Shown: positions 26,306-35,109 of the stretch, in pieces
How positions within the stretch are numbered: position 1 is the first letter of the stretch
Layout of the letters: each line of letters begins with the position of its first letter
Origin: Lachnospiraceae bacterium
GTDB lineage: Bacteria; Bacillota; Clostridia; Lachnospirales; Lachnospiraceae
Direction of reading: 5' to 3'
Length of the DNA stretch: 61,259 nucleotides
Assembly: GCA_029225065.1 (NCBI GenBank)
Contig: JAQXVT010000051.1
Location: forward strand, 1-61,259
Translations under genes and position numbers: made by a program
The notes under the pieces: generated by a model
The model's input: only the letters and a program-made list of their open reading frames with translations
The model's database searches: none
Told to the model about the DNA's origin: nothing

Positions 26306-26785
26306 ATGAGTGATGTGAAGCTGTACCGTAAACGGATCATCCCGGAGGAATGCATTCTTCTTGAGGATGACGAAATTCTTTATCTCGATCAGGAAGTCAT
26401 CATTACAAAGTGGAATACGATCCGTCCGAAAAAGACGCTGCATCACGGGTATTCCTGTTATTTTATGGAGCGCGGTTTTAAAGTCAGCAAATTTTACGAT
26501 CATGACAACAACCTGATCAGCTGGTACTGCGACATTATCTCTCACACCTTTGACAAAGCAACCAATACGTATGTCTTCACCGACCTGCTTGCTGACGTCA
26601 TCCTTTATCCGGATGGCTTTGTGCGTGTCGTCGATCTCGACGAGCTAGCCGACGCACTGCGTGACGGTCTTATTACTTCCGAGCAGATGCAGCTGGCACT
26701 GCGGCGGCTGGACAAGCTGCTCTCGCTGATTTATAAGGGAGCGTTCCCGCGGCTGCAGAAGTATATCGAGGATTATGAGAAATAA
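26306..26785 (+). CDS. DUF402 domain-containing protein
   Basis: 159 residues, ATG after AAAGGGGG. The DUF402 core is clear: WYCDIISHTFDKATNTYVFT and LLADVILYPDGFVRVVDLDE. Some relatives are nucleoside diphosphate/triphosphate phosphatases or FomD-like hydrolases with conserved acidic metal-binding residues, which are present here (DxD and E in VVDLDE). The cellular role is not fixed by context. Confidence 0.88.
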   Translation: MSDVKLYRKRIIPEECILLEDDEILYLDQEVIITKWNTIRPKKTLHHGYSCYFMERGFKVSKFYDHDNNLISWYCDIISHTFDKATNTYVFTDLLADVILYPDGFVRVVDLDELADALRDGLITSEQMQLALRRLDKLLSLIYKGAFPRLQKYIEDYEK

Positions 26786-26848
26786 AAAATAGATAAAAGC
26801 AGGCTTTGACTTTTATATAAGCAGCGAAACGGGCTTAAACAATCCGTT

Positions 26849-26923
26849 TTGACTACAGCAATTTCATAAGACATCTTAATAAAATACAGCTATACCAGAT
26901 GCAGTATCTTCTGAAATTGCTAT
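26849..26923 (+). promoter_or_regulatory. Stem-loop in the leader of the cyclophilin gene
   Basis: AGCAATTTC pairs with GAAATTGCT (9 bases) about 55 bases apart, with inner TAAGA/TCTT pairing, ending some 30 bases before the start codon. A TTGACT box just upstream could mark the promoter. Possible mRNA stability or control element. Confidence 0.35.
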
Positions 26924-26956
26924 AAATTTTAAAATAGGAAAGTGAGGACTTAAAAA

Positions 26957-27478
26957 ATGGCACAGAATCCTGTCGTTACAATCACAATGGAAAATGGCGA
27001 TGTGATGAAGGCAGAGCTTTATCCGCAGATCGCTCCGAATTCCGTCAACAACTTTATCAGCCTTGTAAAAAAAGGCTTTTATGACGGACTGATCTTCCAC
27101 AGAGTCATCCGTGGTTTTATGATCCAGGGCGGCTGCCCGGACGGAACCGGTATGGGCGGCCCGGGATACACGATCCGCGGCGAATTTGCTCACAACGGCT
27201 TCAAAAATGACCTCAAGCATACGCCGGGCGTCCTTTCCATGGCGCGCGCAATGCATCCGGACTCTGCCGGATCTCAGTTTTTTATCATGCATGAGACCTC
27301 CCCGCATCTGGACGGTGAGTATGCCGCTTTCGGAAAGGTCATTGAGGGACTCGACATCGTCAACAAGATCGCTGAGACTCCGACCGACTACCGTGACCGC
27401 CCGATGCAGGATCAGAAGATCAAATCGATGACAGTCGATACATTCGGAGTAGATTATCCGGAGCCGGAGAGAGCATAA
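26957..27478 (+). CDS. Peptidyl-prolyl cis-trans isomerase (cyclophilin)
   Basis: 173 residues, cytosolic cyclophilin that speeds proline isomerisation in protein folding. The catalytic motif FHRVIRGFMIQGG is present, followed by GSQFFIMHETSPHLDGEYAA. Start ATG after AAAGTGAGGAC. It converges on the DnaJ-like gene, with a shared terminator between. Confidence 0.95.
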   Translation: MAQNPVVTITMENGDVMKAELYPQIAPNSVNNFISLVKKGFYDGLIFHRVIRGFMIQGGCPDGTGMGGPGYTIRGEFAHNGFKNDLKHTPGVLSMARAMHPDSAGSQFFIMHETSPHLDGEYAAFGKVIEGLDIVNKIAETPTDYRDRPMQDQKIKSMTVDTFGVDYPEPERA

Positions 27479-27494
27479 GGCTTAAACCTGTCAG

Positions 27495-27526
27495 AAAAAG
27501 ACCGCTGCGCCTGCAACGGTCTTTTT
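27495..27526. terminator. Bidirectional terminator between cyclophilin and DnaJ-like genes
   Basis: AAAAAGACCG and CGGTCTTTTT form a perfect 10-pair stem with a 12-base loop and T-runs on both strands, placed between two convergent genes. Confidence 0.9.
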
Positions 27527-27530
27527 CTAT

Positions 27531-28751
27531 TTATGCCGCATACCCTCTGCCTCCGCGATATCCTTTCGCGGCACCGTCCGGGATTCCGGCGGCACGCTGG
27601 AACTCGCGGAGCTTTTGCTTTGCCTCTTCGCTAAGGCCGGTCGGCACCTGAATCTGTACGGTAACGTACTGGTCGCCGTGTACCTTCGGGTCTTTCATCG
27701 ATACGATTCCTTTTCCTTTCAGACGGATCTTCGTGCCGGACTGTGTACCCTCACGAATCCTGCATACCACGGCTCCATACAGTGTCTCGACGGTCGCTTC
27801 CCCGCCGAATACCGCTGTCGTATACGGAATACTTACCGTTGTATAGACATCGGAGCCTTTTCGCTCATAACCCGGCCGGCTGCCGACCGTTACTTCCAGA
27901 AGCAGGTCGCCTGCCTGCCCGCCTCCGATACCTGGCTGTCCTTTGCCGCGCAGGCGGACGCTCTTCCCGGTATCGATACCTGCCGGGATGTGAACCTGCA
28001 GCGTCTTGTTTCCGCCATGGCCGTCTGTCAGTGTGATCCGCTTATCACAGCCAAACGCCGCTTCATCGAACGTGATCGATACGTTTGCGTGGAGGTCTTC
28101 GCCCCTGCTCTGATATCCATTCCCGGTGCCAAAGCCATCGCCGAAGCCGCTTCCGTAACCAAAACCGCCGCTGTTTCCAAAGCCACTGCCATAACCTGCA
28201 CTGCTTCCGTTTCCACCTCCGCCAAAGCCACTGTAACTGCTGCCATTACCGCCAAAGCCTGAAAATCCGCTGCCGAAATTGCCGCCGGTATTTCCATTGC
28301 TGCTGTAGCTGTAGTACGTGCCACCATTTGACGTCCTGCCCTGACGGAAGTTTCCTGCTCCGCCGCCGAACATATTTTTCAGGATATCATCCATATCGTC
28401 GCCGCTGAAATGATATTCCTGATAGCTGCCATTTGTACCGCCCGCGCCCCTGCCAAAGCCGCTAAAGCCGCTAAACGGATCGCCATAAGCACCGCCCTGC
28501 GCGCCTGCTCCCGGCGCACTTCCGTCAAATGCCGCATGGCCAAACTGATCGTAGAGCTTTCGCTTCTCCTTGTCACTGAGGATGTTGTACGCTTCCGTGA
28601 CCTCTTTGAACTTCTGCTCCGCCGTCGGATCTCCGCCATTCGTATCCGGGTGGTATTTCTTTGCAAGCTTACGGTATGCCTTTTTGATTGTATTGTCATC
28701 TGCGCTGCGGGACACCCCGAGCACCTCATAATAATCTCTTTTTTCTGCCAT
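27531..28751 (-). CDS. DnaJ-like (CbpA-type) co-chaperone without zinc finger
   Basis: 406 residues from ATG 28751, which follows GGAAGGTG; a GTG three codons earlier is part of that site. J domain at 1-70 with HPD at 34-36. Very long Gly/Ser/Phe/Asn-rich linker (about 75-215, containing repeats such as [11 protein letters not shown]). DnaJ C-terminal substrate-binding domains (about 220-390). The four CxxCxGxG zinc repeats of true DnaJ are missing, so it is CbpA-like. Likely partner of DnaK, which is not in the window. The structured leader lies upstream. Confidence 0.92.
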   Translation of the reverse strand: MAEKRDYYEVLGVSRSADDNTIKKAYRKLAKKYHPDTNGGDPTAEQKFKEVTEAYNILSDKEKRKLYDQFGHAAFDGSAPGAGAQGGAYGDPFSGFSGFGRGAGGTNGSYQEYHFSGDDMDDILKNMFGGGAGNFRQGRTSNGGTYYSYSSNGNTGGNFGSGFSGFGGNGSSYSGFGGGGNGSSAGYGSGFGNSGGFGYGSGFGDGFGTGNGYQSRGEDLHANVSITFDEAAFGCDKRITLTDGHGGNKTLQVHIPAGIDTGKSVRLRGKGQPGIGGGQAGDLLLEVTVGSRPGYERKGSDVYTTVSIPYTTAVFGGEATVETLYGAVVCRIREGTQSGTKIRLKGKGIVSMKDPKVHGDQYVTVQIQVPTGLSEEAKQKLREFQRAAGIPDGAAKGYRGGRGYAA

Positions 28752-28868
28752 ATTTGTCACCTTCCATATCTGAACCTGACAGCCCCTTTACTGCCCTTCC
28801 GCAGCACGCCAAAAGATATCGCAGCGCTTTCTGCCTCTTCTGCGCGTGAAAAGAACTCTCTTCAGAAA

Positions 28869-28894
28869 ACTCCCCGAAAATAAATCCAGGGAGT
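28869..28894 (-). terminator. Terminator-like hairpin between epimerase and DnaJ-like gene
   Basis: ACTCCC pairs with GGGAGT around a 14-base loop and is followed on the minus strand by TTTTC. It lies downstream of the promoter at 28922-28950, so it is inside the dnaJ-like leader and could be an attenuator as well as ending epimerase transcripts. Confidence 0.5.
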
Positions 28895-28921
28895 CTCTTT
28901 CACTGCTCTTGTTCTACTTGT

Positions 28922-28950
28922 AATATAACAAATATGTGTTTCAATGTCAA
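28922..28950 (-). promoter_or_regulatory. Strong sigma-A promoter for the DnaJ-like gene
   Basis: Minus strand consensus -35 TTGACA (28945-28950), 17-base spacer, -10 TATATT (28922-28927). It implies a leader of about 165 bases. No CIRCE element was seen. Confidence 0.8.
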
Positions 28951-29015
28951 GGGTATTACTGACAAATCTTTGGTGTCCTCACACGTATATTCCGGCAATT
29001 TTCAGCCACTTTTTC

Positions 29016-29894
29016 CTATCCGATAATCTCTACCGTCCACTCATTCCGATACGTTTTTCCGCCGTCCAGCGCGATCAGATCCGCCTGCTGCCCGAAATCC
29101 TCAACGATTCCTTTTCTCGACGGCAGGGAGCTCCACGGCTCAATGCACACATACGGTGCCTCGATCTTCGGCATATGCCAGAATCCGATCACGTTGTAGT
29201 CCGGGAAGGATACGCGCACGGCACGTCTGCCCTTTTCGGAATGCAGCGTCACGGTATGGTCTGCATGCTTCAGCACAATCGCATCGTCGTCAAACAGATC
29301 GTGATGCAGCGGAAGCTTTGTGCCGTCCACAAGTGCGTATTCTGCGTCATTTCCATTCAGGAAGCAGTCTGCGGTAAAGCCGACGCGGTACGGATGCGCA
29401 CTGTGAGAAAATTCCAGGCAGTAATCCTCAAAGGAAAGCCCGTCCTCCAGCGGCACATTGAAGCCCGGATGGCCGCCGATGCCAAAATGCATTCTGGCGC
29501 TTCCGAGATTCTCCACCTCGTTCGTCACATGCATCACATTTCCCTCAAGCGCATAGGTGATGCGGTAAATAAAGGAAAACGGATACTGCTTAAGCGTCTC
29601 CTCATTGCTGTCATAGCGAAGCGTGATGCTCTCTTCCGTCTGCTTCTCCGGTGTCAGCTCGACTGCATTGATGAATCCATGAATCTTCATCGTGTATTCT
29701 TTTCCATCATATGTATAGTTCTGATTGGTCAGACGCGCTACATACGGAAAAATGTTCGGAGCCTGTCCGTTCCAGACATCCGGATTGCCCTGCCACAGAT
29801 ACTCGGTGCCGTCCGTGCTCTGGATGGAATGAAGCTCTGCACCGAGCGAATTGATAGTTACTTTCAGATGATCGTTTTTGATGGTATAAAACAT
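29016..29894 (-). CDS. Aldose 1-epimerase family protein (galactose mutarotase-like)
   Basis: 292 residues. Beta-sandwich mutarotase fold of the LacX/YihR-like branch: NDHLKVTINSLGAELHSIQS at the N-terminus, GGHPGFNVPL carrying a catalytic-type His, and FPDYNVIGFWHMPKIEAPYV with YVCIEPW toward the C-terminus. Probably interconverts alpha and beta anomers of galactose or a related sugar. It starts 45 bases after the lacZ stop and is likely co-transcribed with it. Confidence 0.9.
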   Translation of the reverse strand: MFYTIKNDHLKVTINSLGAELHSIQSTDGTEYLWQGNPDVWNGQAPNIFPYVARLTNQNYTYDGKEYTMKIHGFINAVELTPEKQTEESITLRYDSNEETLKQYPFSFIYRITYALEGNVMHVTNEVENLGSARMHFGIGGHPGFNVPLEDGLSFEDYCLEFSHSAHPYRVGFTADCFLNGNDAEYALVDGTKLPLHHDLFDDDAIVLKHADHTVTLHSEKGRRAVRVSFPDYNVIGFWHMPKIEAPYVCIEPWSSLPSRKGIVEDFGQQADLIALDGGKTYRNEWTVEIIG

Positions 29895-29939
29895 GTAAAA
29901 AGCCCCCTGTCCTCACTTTTTGCTGCTGCTCTGAACTGT

Positions 29940-32900
29940 TTATTTCATAATGTAGAACGCATACTTAATATCCTGATCCGCCGGGATCCGGTACTGTGGC
30001 TCCACGTCGCTGCCCCAGCTGTCGATTCCGCCGACGCCGCGCATGCGGCCAAGGATGCTCACTACGGTGCGTCCGGTATCCGGCAGTTCATCGCGGTGCG
30101 TTGCATTTTCCAGCTCCTCCGGTGTGTACGGGAGCACGGAAAGATGGAACGGCTCGCCATCCATTACGATGCGCAGGTCACCGATCTGTGCCTGGCAGGT
30201 ATCTGCGTGGTTGCCGCATTCCTGCGGAACGAGATAATGTGCCGCCTCCGGTGTTCCGGTATGTACGCCGAATGTTCCGCCCTTTTTGCGGTCCGGATAC
30301 GTCTCTCCCGAGAGTCCTTCCCACGTGTAACACTCTGCCTTTCCCGGAATCAGCAGGCGAAGTCCGAATTCCGGAAGCTCCGGAAGATCTTTTGCGCCGT
30401 GGTAAACGACTTCCGTGTGGATTCTGCCCGCCCGGTCTACGGTATATGTAATCTCCACCTTTACACCCGGAACGGCCGGGAATTCGTACGTATACGTCAG
30501 GGAAACCTTTTCGAGGTCCTCCGCTGCCGGATCGCGGTGCGCCGCATCCGCTATATCGTACTTTCGTGCAGTGCATTTTTCCGCCGCGCAGCTGCCATCT
30601 GCTCCTGCCGCTCTGCTTTCCGCCGTGTGGCTGCCATTCGCTCCTGCTGCCCCGTTTTCGGCAGTTCCATCATCTGCAAAGCTCTTCGCATACTCGGTCA
30701 CCTCGCAGCCCGTACAGAGACTGAACACATCTGCTGCCATCCAGATAGAGCTCTTTACATTAAAGCGGTTGCCCTTGTCATTTTCCGTCGATGCACGCCA
30801 CAGCGCCGGCTTCGGTGCACGGTACAGATACTCGGTTCCGTTGTAAACGATCGACACCGGTCCACCCTCCGTCACAGAGAAAATAATCTCAAAGCCATCG
30901 CCGCGCACGCCATAATTGGCATCGCCGTGCACTGCGCTTAAACCTTTTTCAGAAGATGCATTTTTCGCGTCGAGCGCTGCCATCTCTTCTGCCAGACGCT
31001 TCTGCGCCGCCCTGCGCTTCTCCTGCTGCTCTGCCTCAAACGCTTCACGCTCTGCCTTCGGTGCGTACCAGTGGCGCACATCCTGCATCGCCGGCTTTTC
31101 TGTGCGGTCTGCAAACACGATGCCGTTGCCGCTGAATGCGTAGTCGGTCACGCGGTCCAGGAAATCCCCGCCGTAGCCGAGCACTTCCTCACCGCGGTGA
31201 TTTTTGTGATAAATTGCCTGATCGGCATAATCCCAGATAAATCCGCCCTGATAGCCCGGAAATTCATCCAGCAGACGGATGTAGCTCTCCATTCCGCCGA
31301 TGGAATTTCCCATATCGTGCATGTACTCACAGAGCAGGTACGGCTTCTTACCGTCGGTTTCCAGATACTCGCGTACCATCTCCGGGCTTGCATACATGCG
31401 GCTCTCCACATCGCTGATCTGATCGTACTCACGGTTCCATGAAACGCCCTCATAGTGCACGACTCTTGACGGATCCTTTTTATGATAATACTGGCTCATG
31501 GCAAGGATGTCCTCTCCTGCATACGACTCATTTCCGCAGGACCACCACAGAATCGCCGGGTGGTTTTTGTCGCGCTCCAGCATCGATGCGGCCCGGTCTA
31601 CCACGCAGGCCTTCCAGTCCGGACGGCTGCCCGGCACATTTCCTTCCGGATCAACGACCGCCAGCTTTGCCCACGAACCGTGACTCTCCAGATTCGCCTC
31701 GTCCATCATACAGATGCCGTTCTCGTCACAGAGCTGATACCACAGGCTCTGATCCGGATAGTGGCAGGTGCGGACTGCATTGATGTTGTTGCGTGTGAAG
31801 ATATCGATATCCTCTTCCATATTTTCCCGCGTCACGGCACGGCCGCGGCGTGCATTCCACTCATGGCGGTTGACGCCGTTGATAATAAGGCGTTCACTGT
31901 TTAACAGCATCACACGGTCTTTGATCTCGAAACGCCGGAAGCCAACGCGGTATGGAATCGTCTCCAGAAGTCTGCCGTCCGCACTCTGCACCCGAATCCA
32001 GAGCTGATACAGCTGCGGTGCGCCCGGCTGCCATTTTCTGACCTGTGCAATCTCTGTGCCGTCCATCTTCCAGAGCTGTACGCTTCCGCTCTCCCCGTTT
32101 GCAGGCGCCGGTTTCTTCTCCTCGCTTCCTGTAAAGCAGCCTGATGTCTGTCCTGCATAGTGCAGCGCGCCGCCGCAGATTTCTTTTCCGGCAAAGCCGG
32201 CCGCATAATTCCGGCCCTCCGGTGCAAGCCCACGTTTCCACTGCTCCGGGTCTGTCTCCTGCAGACTCCAGAAAATCCGCAGCTCCTCCGGTGTCTTTTC
32301 AGAAGAAAGACGCAGCTCCACATCCAGCGTGCCCGTCTCATTGTCTTCCTTCAATCCGGCCTTTGCCCAAAGATCCTCGACATGTGCCTCCGGCTTTGCA
32401 TACAGAAATACCTCGCGAAACAGGCCTGAAAAACGGAAAAAGTCCTGATCCTCAATCCAGGCTGCACTGCTGCGCTTGTAGACCTCCACACACAGGCGGT
32501 TATTCTTTTCCCGGATTACAGAAGTCAGATCAAAGTCAGACGGTGTAAACGTATCCTCCGCATATCCGATGAAAACGCCGTTCAGCCATACGTAAATCGC
32601 CTGCTCCGCGCCCTGAAATGAGATCGCAACCCGCTTTCCTAAAAGTGCCGGCTCCAGATCAAATTCCCGCACATAGCTTCCGACCGGATCATGATTCCAG
32701 TCGATCTGCCCCGGTTTTAAGAAGGCATGTCCGTCCCACGGATACATCGTATTGATATACTGGATCCGGTCATAGCCCTGCATCTCCATATGCCCCGGCA
32801 CCTCGATCGTGCCAAATCCCTCCAGGCTTGCTGTCTCCTCGTAAAAATCAGCCGGGCGCTGCTCCGGGCATTTGCTCCAGGCAAATTTCCAGGTGCCGTT

Positions 32901-33035
32901 TAAAGACTGGCGCAGTGTCTCTCTTCCCTCCAGCGCATCCTGCTCCGTCTCATAAAAATGATGATCGGAATGCGCATCCAGCCGGTTTACGCGAAATACC
33001 TCCGGATTTTCCAGCCATGATAATTCTGCTCGCAT
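29940..33035 (-). CDS. lacZ: Beta-galactosidase, glycoside hydrolase family 2
   Basis: 1031 residues from ATG 33035, preceded by AAGGAGG; a longer reading to 33068 lacks a site. GH2 layout: sugar-binding jelly roll (about 30-210), immunoglobulin-like domain, TIM barrel with acid/base E503 in CGNES and nucleophile E570 in LLCEYMHDMGN, then the large C-terminal domain. Two odd parts are a charged helical stretch (about 660-690, EAEQQEKRRAAQKRLAEEMA) and an Ala/Gly-rich imperfect repeat (about 785-835, ANGSHTAESRAAGADGS) within the C-terminal domain. No signal peptide. Upstream of an epimerase gene, forming a lactose-use pair. Confidence 0.95.
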   Translation of the reverse strand: MRAELSWLENPEVFRVNRLDAHSDHHFYETEQDALEGRETLRQSLNGTWKFAWSKCPEQRPADFYEETASLEGFGTIEVPGHMEMQGYDRIQYINTMYPWDGHAFLKPGQIDWNHDPVGSYVREFDLEPALLGKRVAISFQGAEQAIYVWLNGVFIGYAEDTFTPSDFDLTSVIREKNNRLCVEVYKRSSAAWIEDQDFFRFSGLFREVFLYAKPEAHVEDLWAKAGLKEDNETGTLDVELRLSSEKTPEELRIFWSLQETDPEQWKRGLAPEGRNYAAGFAGKEICGGALHYAGQTSGCFTGSEEKKPAPANGESGSVQLWKMDGTEIAQVRKWQPGAPQLYQLWIRVQSADGRLLETIPYRVGFRRFEIKDRVMLLNSERLIINGVNRHEWNARRGRAVTRENMEEDIDIFTRNNINAVRTCHYPDQSLWYQLCDENGICMMDEANLESHGSWAKLAVVDPEGNVPGSRPDWKACVVDRAASMLERDKNHPAILWWSCGNESYAGEDILAMSQYYHKKDPSRVVHYEGVSWNREYDQISDVESRMYASPEMVREYLETDGKKPYLLCEYMHDMGNSIGGMESYIRLLDEFPGYQGGFIWDYADQAIYHKNHRGEEVLGYGGDFLDRVTDYAFSGNGIVFADRTEKPAMQDVRHWYAPKAEREAFEAEQQEKRRAAQKRLAEEMAALDAKNASSEKGLSAVHGDANYGVRGDGFEIIFSVTEGGPVSIVYNGTEYLYRAPKPALWRASTENDKGNRFNVKSSIWMAADVFSLCTGCEVTEYAKSFADDGTAENGAAGANGSHTAESRAAGADGSCAAEKCTARKYDIADAAHRDPAAEDLEKVSLTYTYEFPAVPGVKVEITYTVDRAGRIHTEVVYHGAKDLPELPEFGLRLLIPGKAECYTWEGLSGETYPDRKKGGTFGVHTGTPEAAHYLVPQECGNHADTCQAQIGDLRIVMDGEPFHLSVLPYTPEELENATHRDELPDTGRTVVSILGRMRGVGGIDSWGSDVEPQYRIPADQDIKYAFYIMK

Positions 33036-33164
33036 ATGTGTTCCTCCTTTTTCCGGCAAATCTGTCATTTCTGCCCAGCTGCCTTTTTTATTTTATCTTC
33101 TATAACTGCATGTTTGGATAATTCTCTGTCATCCTTCTTCATAACCAATATCTGTGATACAGGC

Positions 33165-33213
33165 AAATCCCCGCTTATAGCTTATTGCTTCATGCCTGCA
33201 GACGGGGGATTTT
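33165..33213 (-). terminator. Terminator after the HAD phosphatase gene
   Basis: AAATCCCC and GGGGATTT pair across a 32-base loop, 20 bases downstream of the HAD stop; the minus-strand flank is TTGCC, so it is moderate as a terminator. Confidence 0.5.
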
Positions 33214-33232
33214 CCTTGCTCGTTTTCTGCCT

Positions 33233-34093
33233 TTACAGTTCCAGCATCTCCTGTATCTTCCGTGCGACTCCATCCGCCGTGTTGCTGCCGGTCACCGCAA
33301 ATGCCTCCTCTTTGCAGTGCTTCGCCGCATTTTCCATCGCGATCCCGTACCGCACAGCGCGCAGCATCGGGATATCATTTTCCGCATCGCCAAAGGTCAT
33401 CGCCTCCTCCGGCGAAAGCTTCAGATGCTCCAGAAGCCACAGCAGCGTCTGCCCTTTGTCACTTTGACTATGGCTCACCTCAAGCAGATGCGGCACAGAC
33501 GACGTGATCGTGATCTCCTCGCACTCCCTACGAAGCTGATCTGCAAGCTGCTCACGAATCACCTGATCTGCACAGATAAAATTGATACCGTCAGCCTGAG
33601 CACGGTGCTCACGCAAAAAGCTTCGGATATCGTCAAGTCCCTTCCTTGTCTCTTTGATATACTGAATCCCGTATTCCGTCGCTCCGAACCGCGCCGGATC
33701 CTCCACATAACGGCTCTCCGTATAAGGCACGCCTTCTACCAGCACCTCGGTCGCAATCTCCTGCGAAAGCGGAAGCTCCAGGATTTTTTCGACCGTCTCC
33801 TCGTCAAGCAGCCGCTCGTAGATCCGATGTCCACTGGCGACGGAGTAGACCGCTGCTCCATTTGAGGTAATGACGTATTCCACTCCCGGAAGCCCCCGAA
33901 CGAATTCCGGCACCGCATCAAACGGCCGACCCGTGCACGGCACAAAATGAATGCCGCGGCGGCTGGCCTCAGTTAAGATCTCACTGGTAAATGGCGTGAT
34001 CTGTTTATCCGGTGTCAGAAGGGTGCCGTCTAAATCACTTGCAATTAGGCGCACGGTCGGATTTTGCTTCCTGTTCTCTTGTTGTTTTATCAT
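33233..34093 (-). CDS. Cof-type HAD-IIB phosphatase
   Basis: 286 residues from ATG 34093 (weak AGAAGAG site). HAD motif I is SDLDGTLL with nucleophile D20 and D22, and motif IV is FGDAENDIPML. The type IIB cap lies between. Family members dephosphorylate sugar phosphates, FMN or PLP; specificity is not readable. Start codon and upstream gene end overlap region 34093-34107, so it follows the phospholipase-like gene as a pair. Confidence 0.92.
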   Translation of the reverse strand: MIKQQENRKQNPTVRLIASDLDGTLLTPDKQITPFTSEILTEASRRGIHFVPCTGRPFDAVPEFVRGLPGVEYVITSNGAAVYSVASGHRIYERLLDEETVEKILELPLSQEIATEVLVEGVPYTESRYVEDPARFGATEYGIQYIKETRKGLDDIRSFLREHRAQADGINFICADQVIREQLADQLRRECEEITITSSVPHLLEVSHSQSDKGQTLLWLLEHLKLSPEEAMTFGDAENDIPMLRAVRYGIAMENAAKHCKEEAFAVTGSNTADGVARKIQEMLEL

Positions 34094-34106
34094 CTCTTCT
34101 AATCTC

Positions 34107-34940
34107 TCACGAAAATGTCCGGTCAAACCTCTTGTTCAACCCTCTGCCCGTCCGAATCGACCCATCCAGACTCCGAATCATCTCTGCCGCAAGCGGAACC
34201 GCCGCATCAAACCGTGCTTTCAGTCCTTCGTTTGTCACCTCGCACGCCGGATTGTCCTCGCGCTGATTCATCAGACCCTTTGCATATTTATAATTGTCTC
34301 CCGACAGCTTCATAATCCGGTTGATTGTATCCTGCTTCCACGGCTGCGGCGCCGTCAGCAGCCGTTTGATCCATTTCATGCTGGAAAGTGACTGCCGGAT
34401 CACTCCAAGCGGAAGATATTCCTTCTGGCTTCCGCTGCGAAACCGCTGTGATTTTACCGGATAAAATGGCTGAATTGCCTGTGCGGTGTCGAGATCAGTC
34501 GGCACAAGCGTCGCTACCGGAAAGCCAATCGGGTCCTTACCGTCTTCCTTCAGCAGAAATTTTTCAAACTCCTCCTCAATTTCCAGATGCTGCACGTCCG
34601 TCTCCTTAATCATCGCTTCCACATACGGATGGCACTCGCTGTCCAAAATAAAGTGGCACACAAAGCCGCATAAATATGCGTATTCTCTGCTCATGCGCCC
34701 TTTCTGCCGGATCACGCTGAGTGCATTTGCAAAAAACGGCGCGGCAGATACGCTGTGCAGGTGCTCCCCAAACCGCACAACCGGATTGTCCGTATGTGCC
34801 CCGAAAAAGAAGAAAATATCCGGTCCCTGCAGACCGATCTGAAACGGTGCATCATATCTCCTGATTACCTCTGCCAGTTCCCCGTCAAGCTGCGCCGCAA
34901 CGGCGCGCCCAAAACATTCATGTGCATATACTGCCGGCAT
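34107..34940 (-). CDS. Zinc-dependent phospholipase C family protein
   Basis: 277 residues. Helical S1/P1-nuclease-like fold with metal-ligand candidates in AHECFG (N-terminus), GPDIFFFFGAH, and FVCHFILDSECHPYVEAM. No signal peptide, so unlike secreted toxins it is probably a cytoplasmic hydrolase or phosphodiesterase of unknown substrate. Common as a hypothetical gene in Clostridia. It precedes the HAD gene with 14 bases between. Confidence 0.85.
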   Translation of the reverse strand: MPAVYAHECFGRAVAAQLDGELAEVIRRYDAPFQIGLQGPDIFFFFGAHTDNPVVRFGEHLHSVSAAPFFANALSVIRQKGRMSREYAYLCGFVCHFILDSECHPYVEAMIKETDVQHLEIEEEFEKFLLKEDGKDPIGFPVATLVPTDLDTAQAIQPFYPVKSQRFRSGSQKEYLPLGVIRQSLSSMKWIKRLLTAPQPWKQDTINRIMKLSGDNYKYAKGLMNQREDNPACEVTNEGLKARFDAAVPLAAEMIRSLDGSIRTGRGLNKRFDRTFS

Positions 34941-35109
34941 CTAATCCCCTCCTGTCAATGTGACGAATCTTTTCTCCGTCCAATTCCATCTTATATCTAC
35001 TATCTATCATTCCAGCTATGTGACGATCTGTTTCTGAGCATGCTCATCTCTTCTGAGCAAATCACTCACTTCCGCACGCTTTGCACTTTGCATCACAGTC
35101 TGCTTACCT

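Noticed and set aside
27615-28262. Plus-strand frame opposite the Gly-rich DnaJ linker
   Set aside because: Shadow of the low-complexity linker, with no start context.
28944-30941. 665-codon plus-strand open frame opposite the epimerase gene and the 3' part of lacZ
   Set aside because: It lies antisense to two clear enzymes, has no ribosome site, and its translation is Arg/Cys/Ile-rich without domains. It is a by-product of codon use on the other strand.
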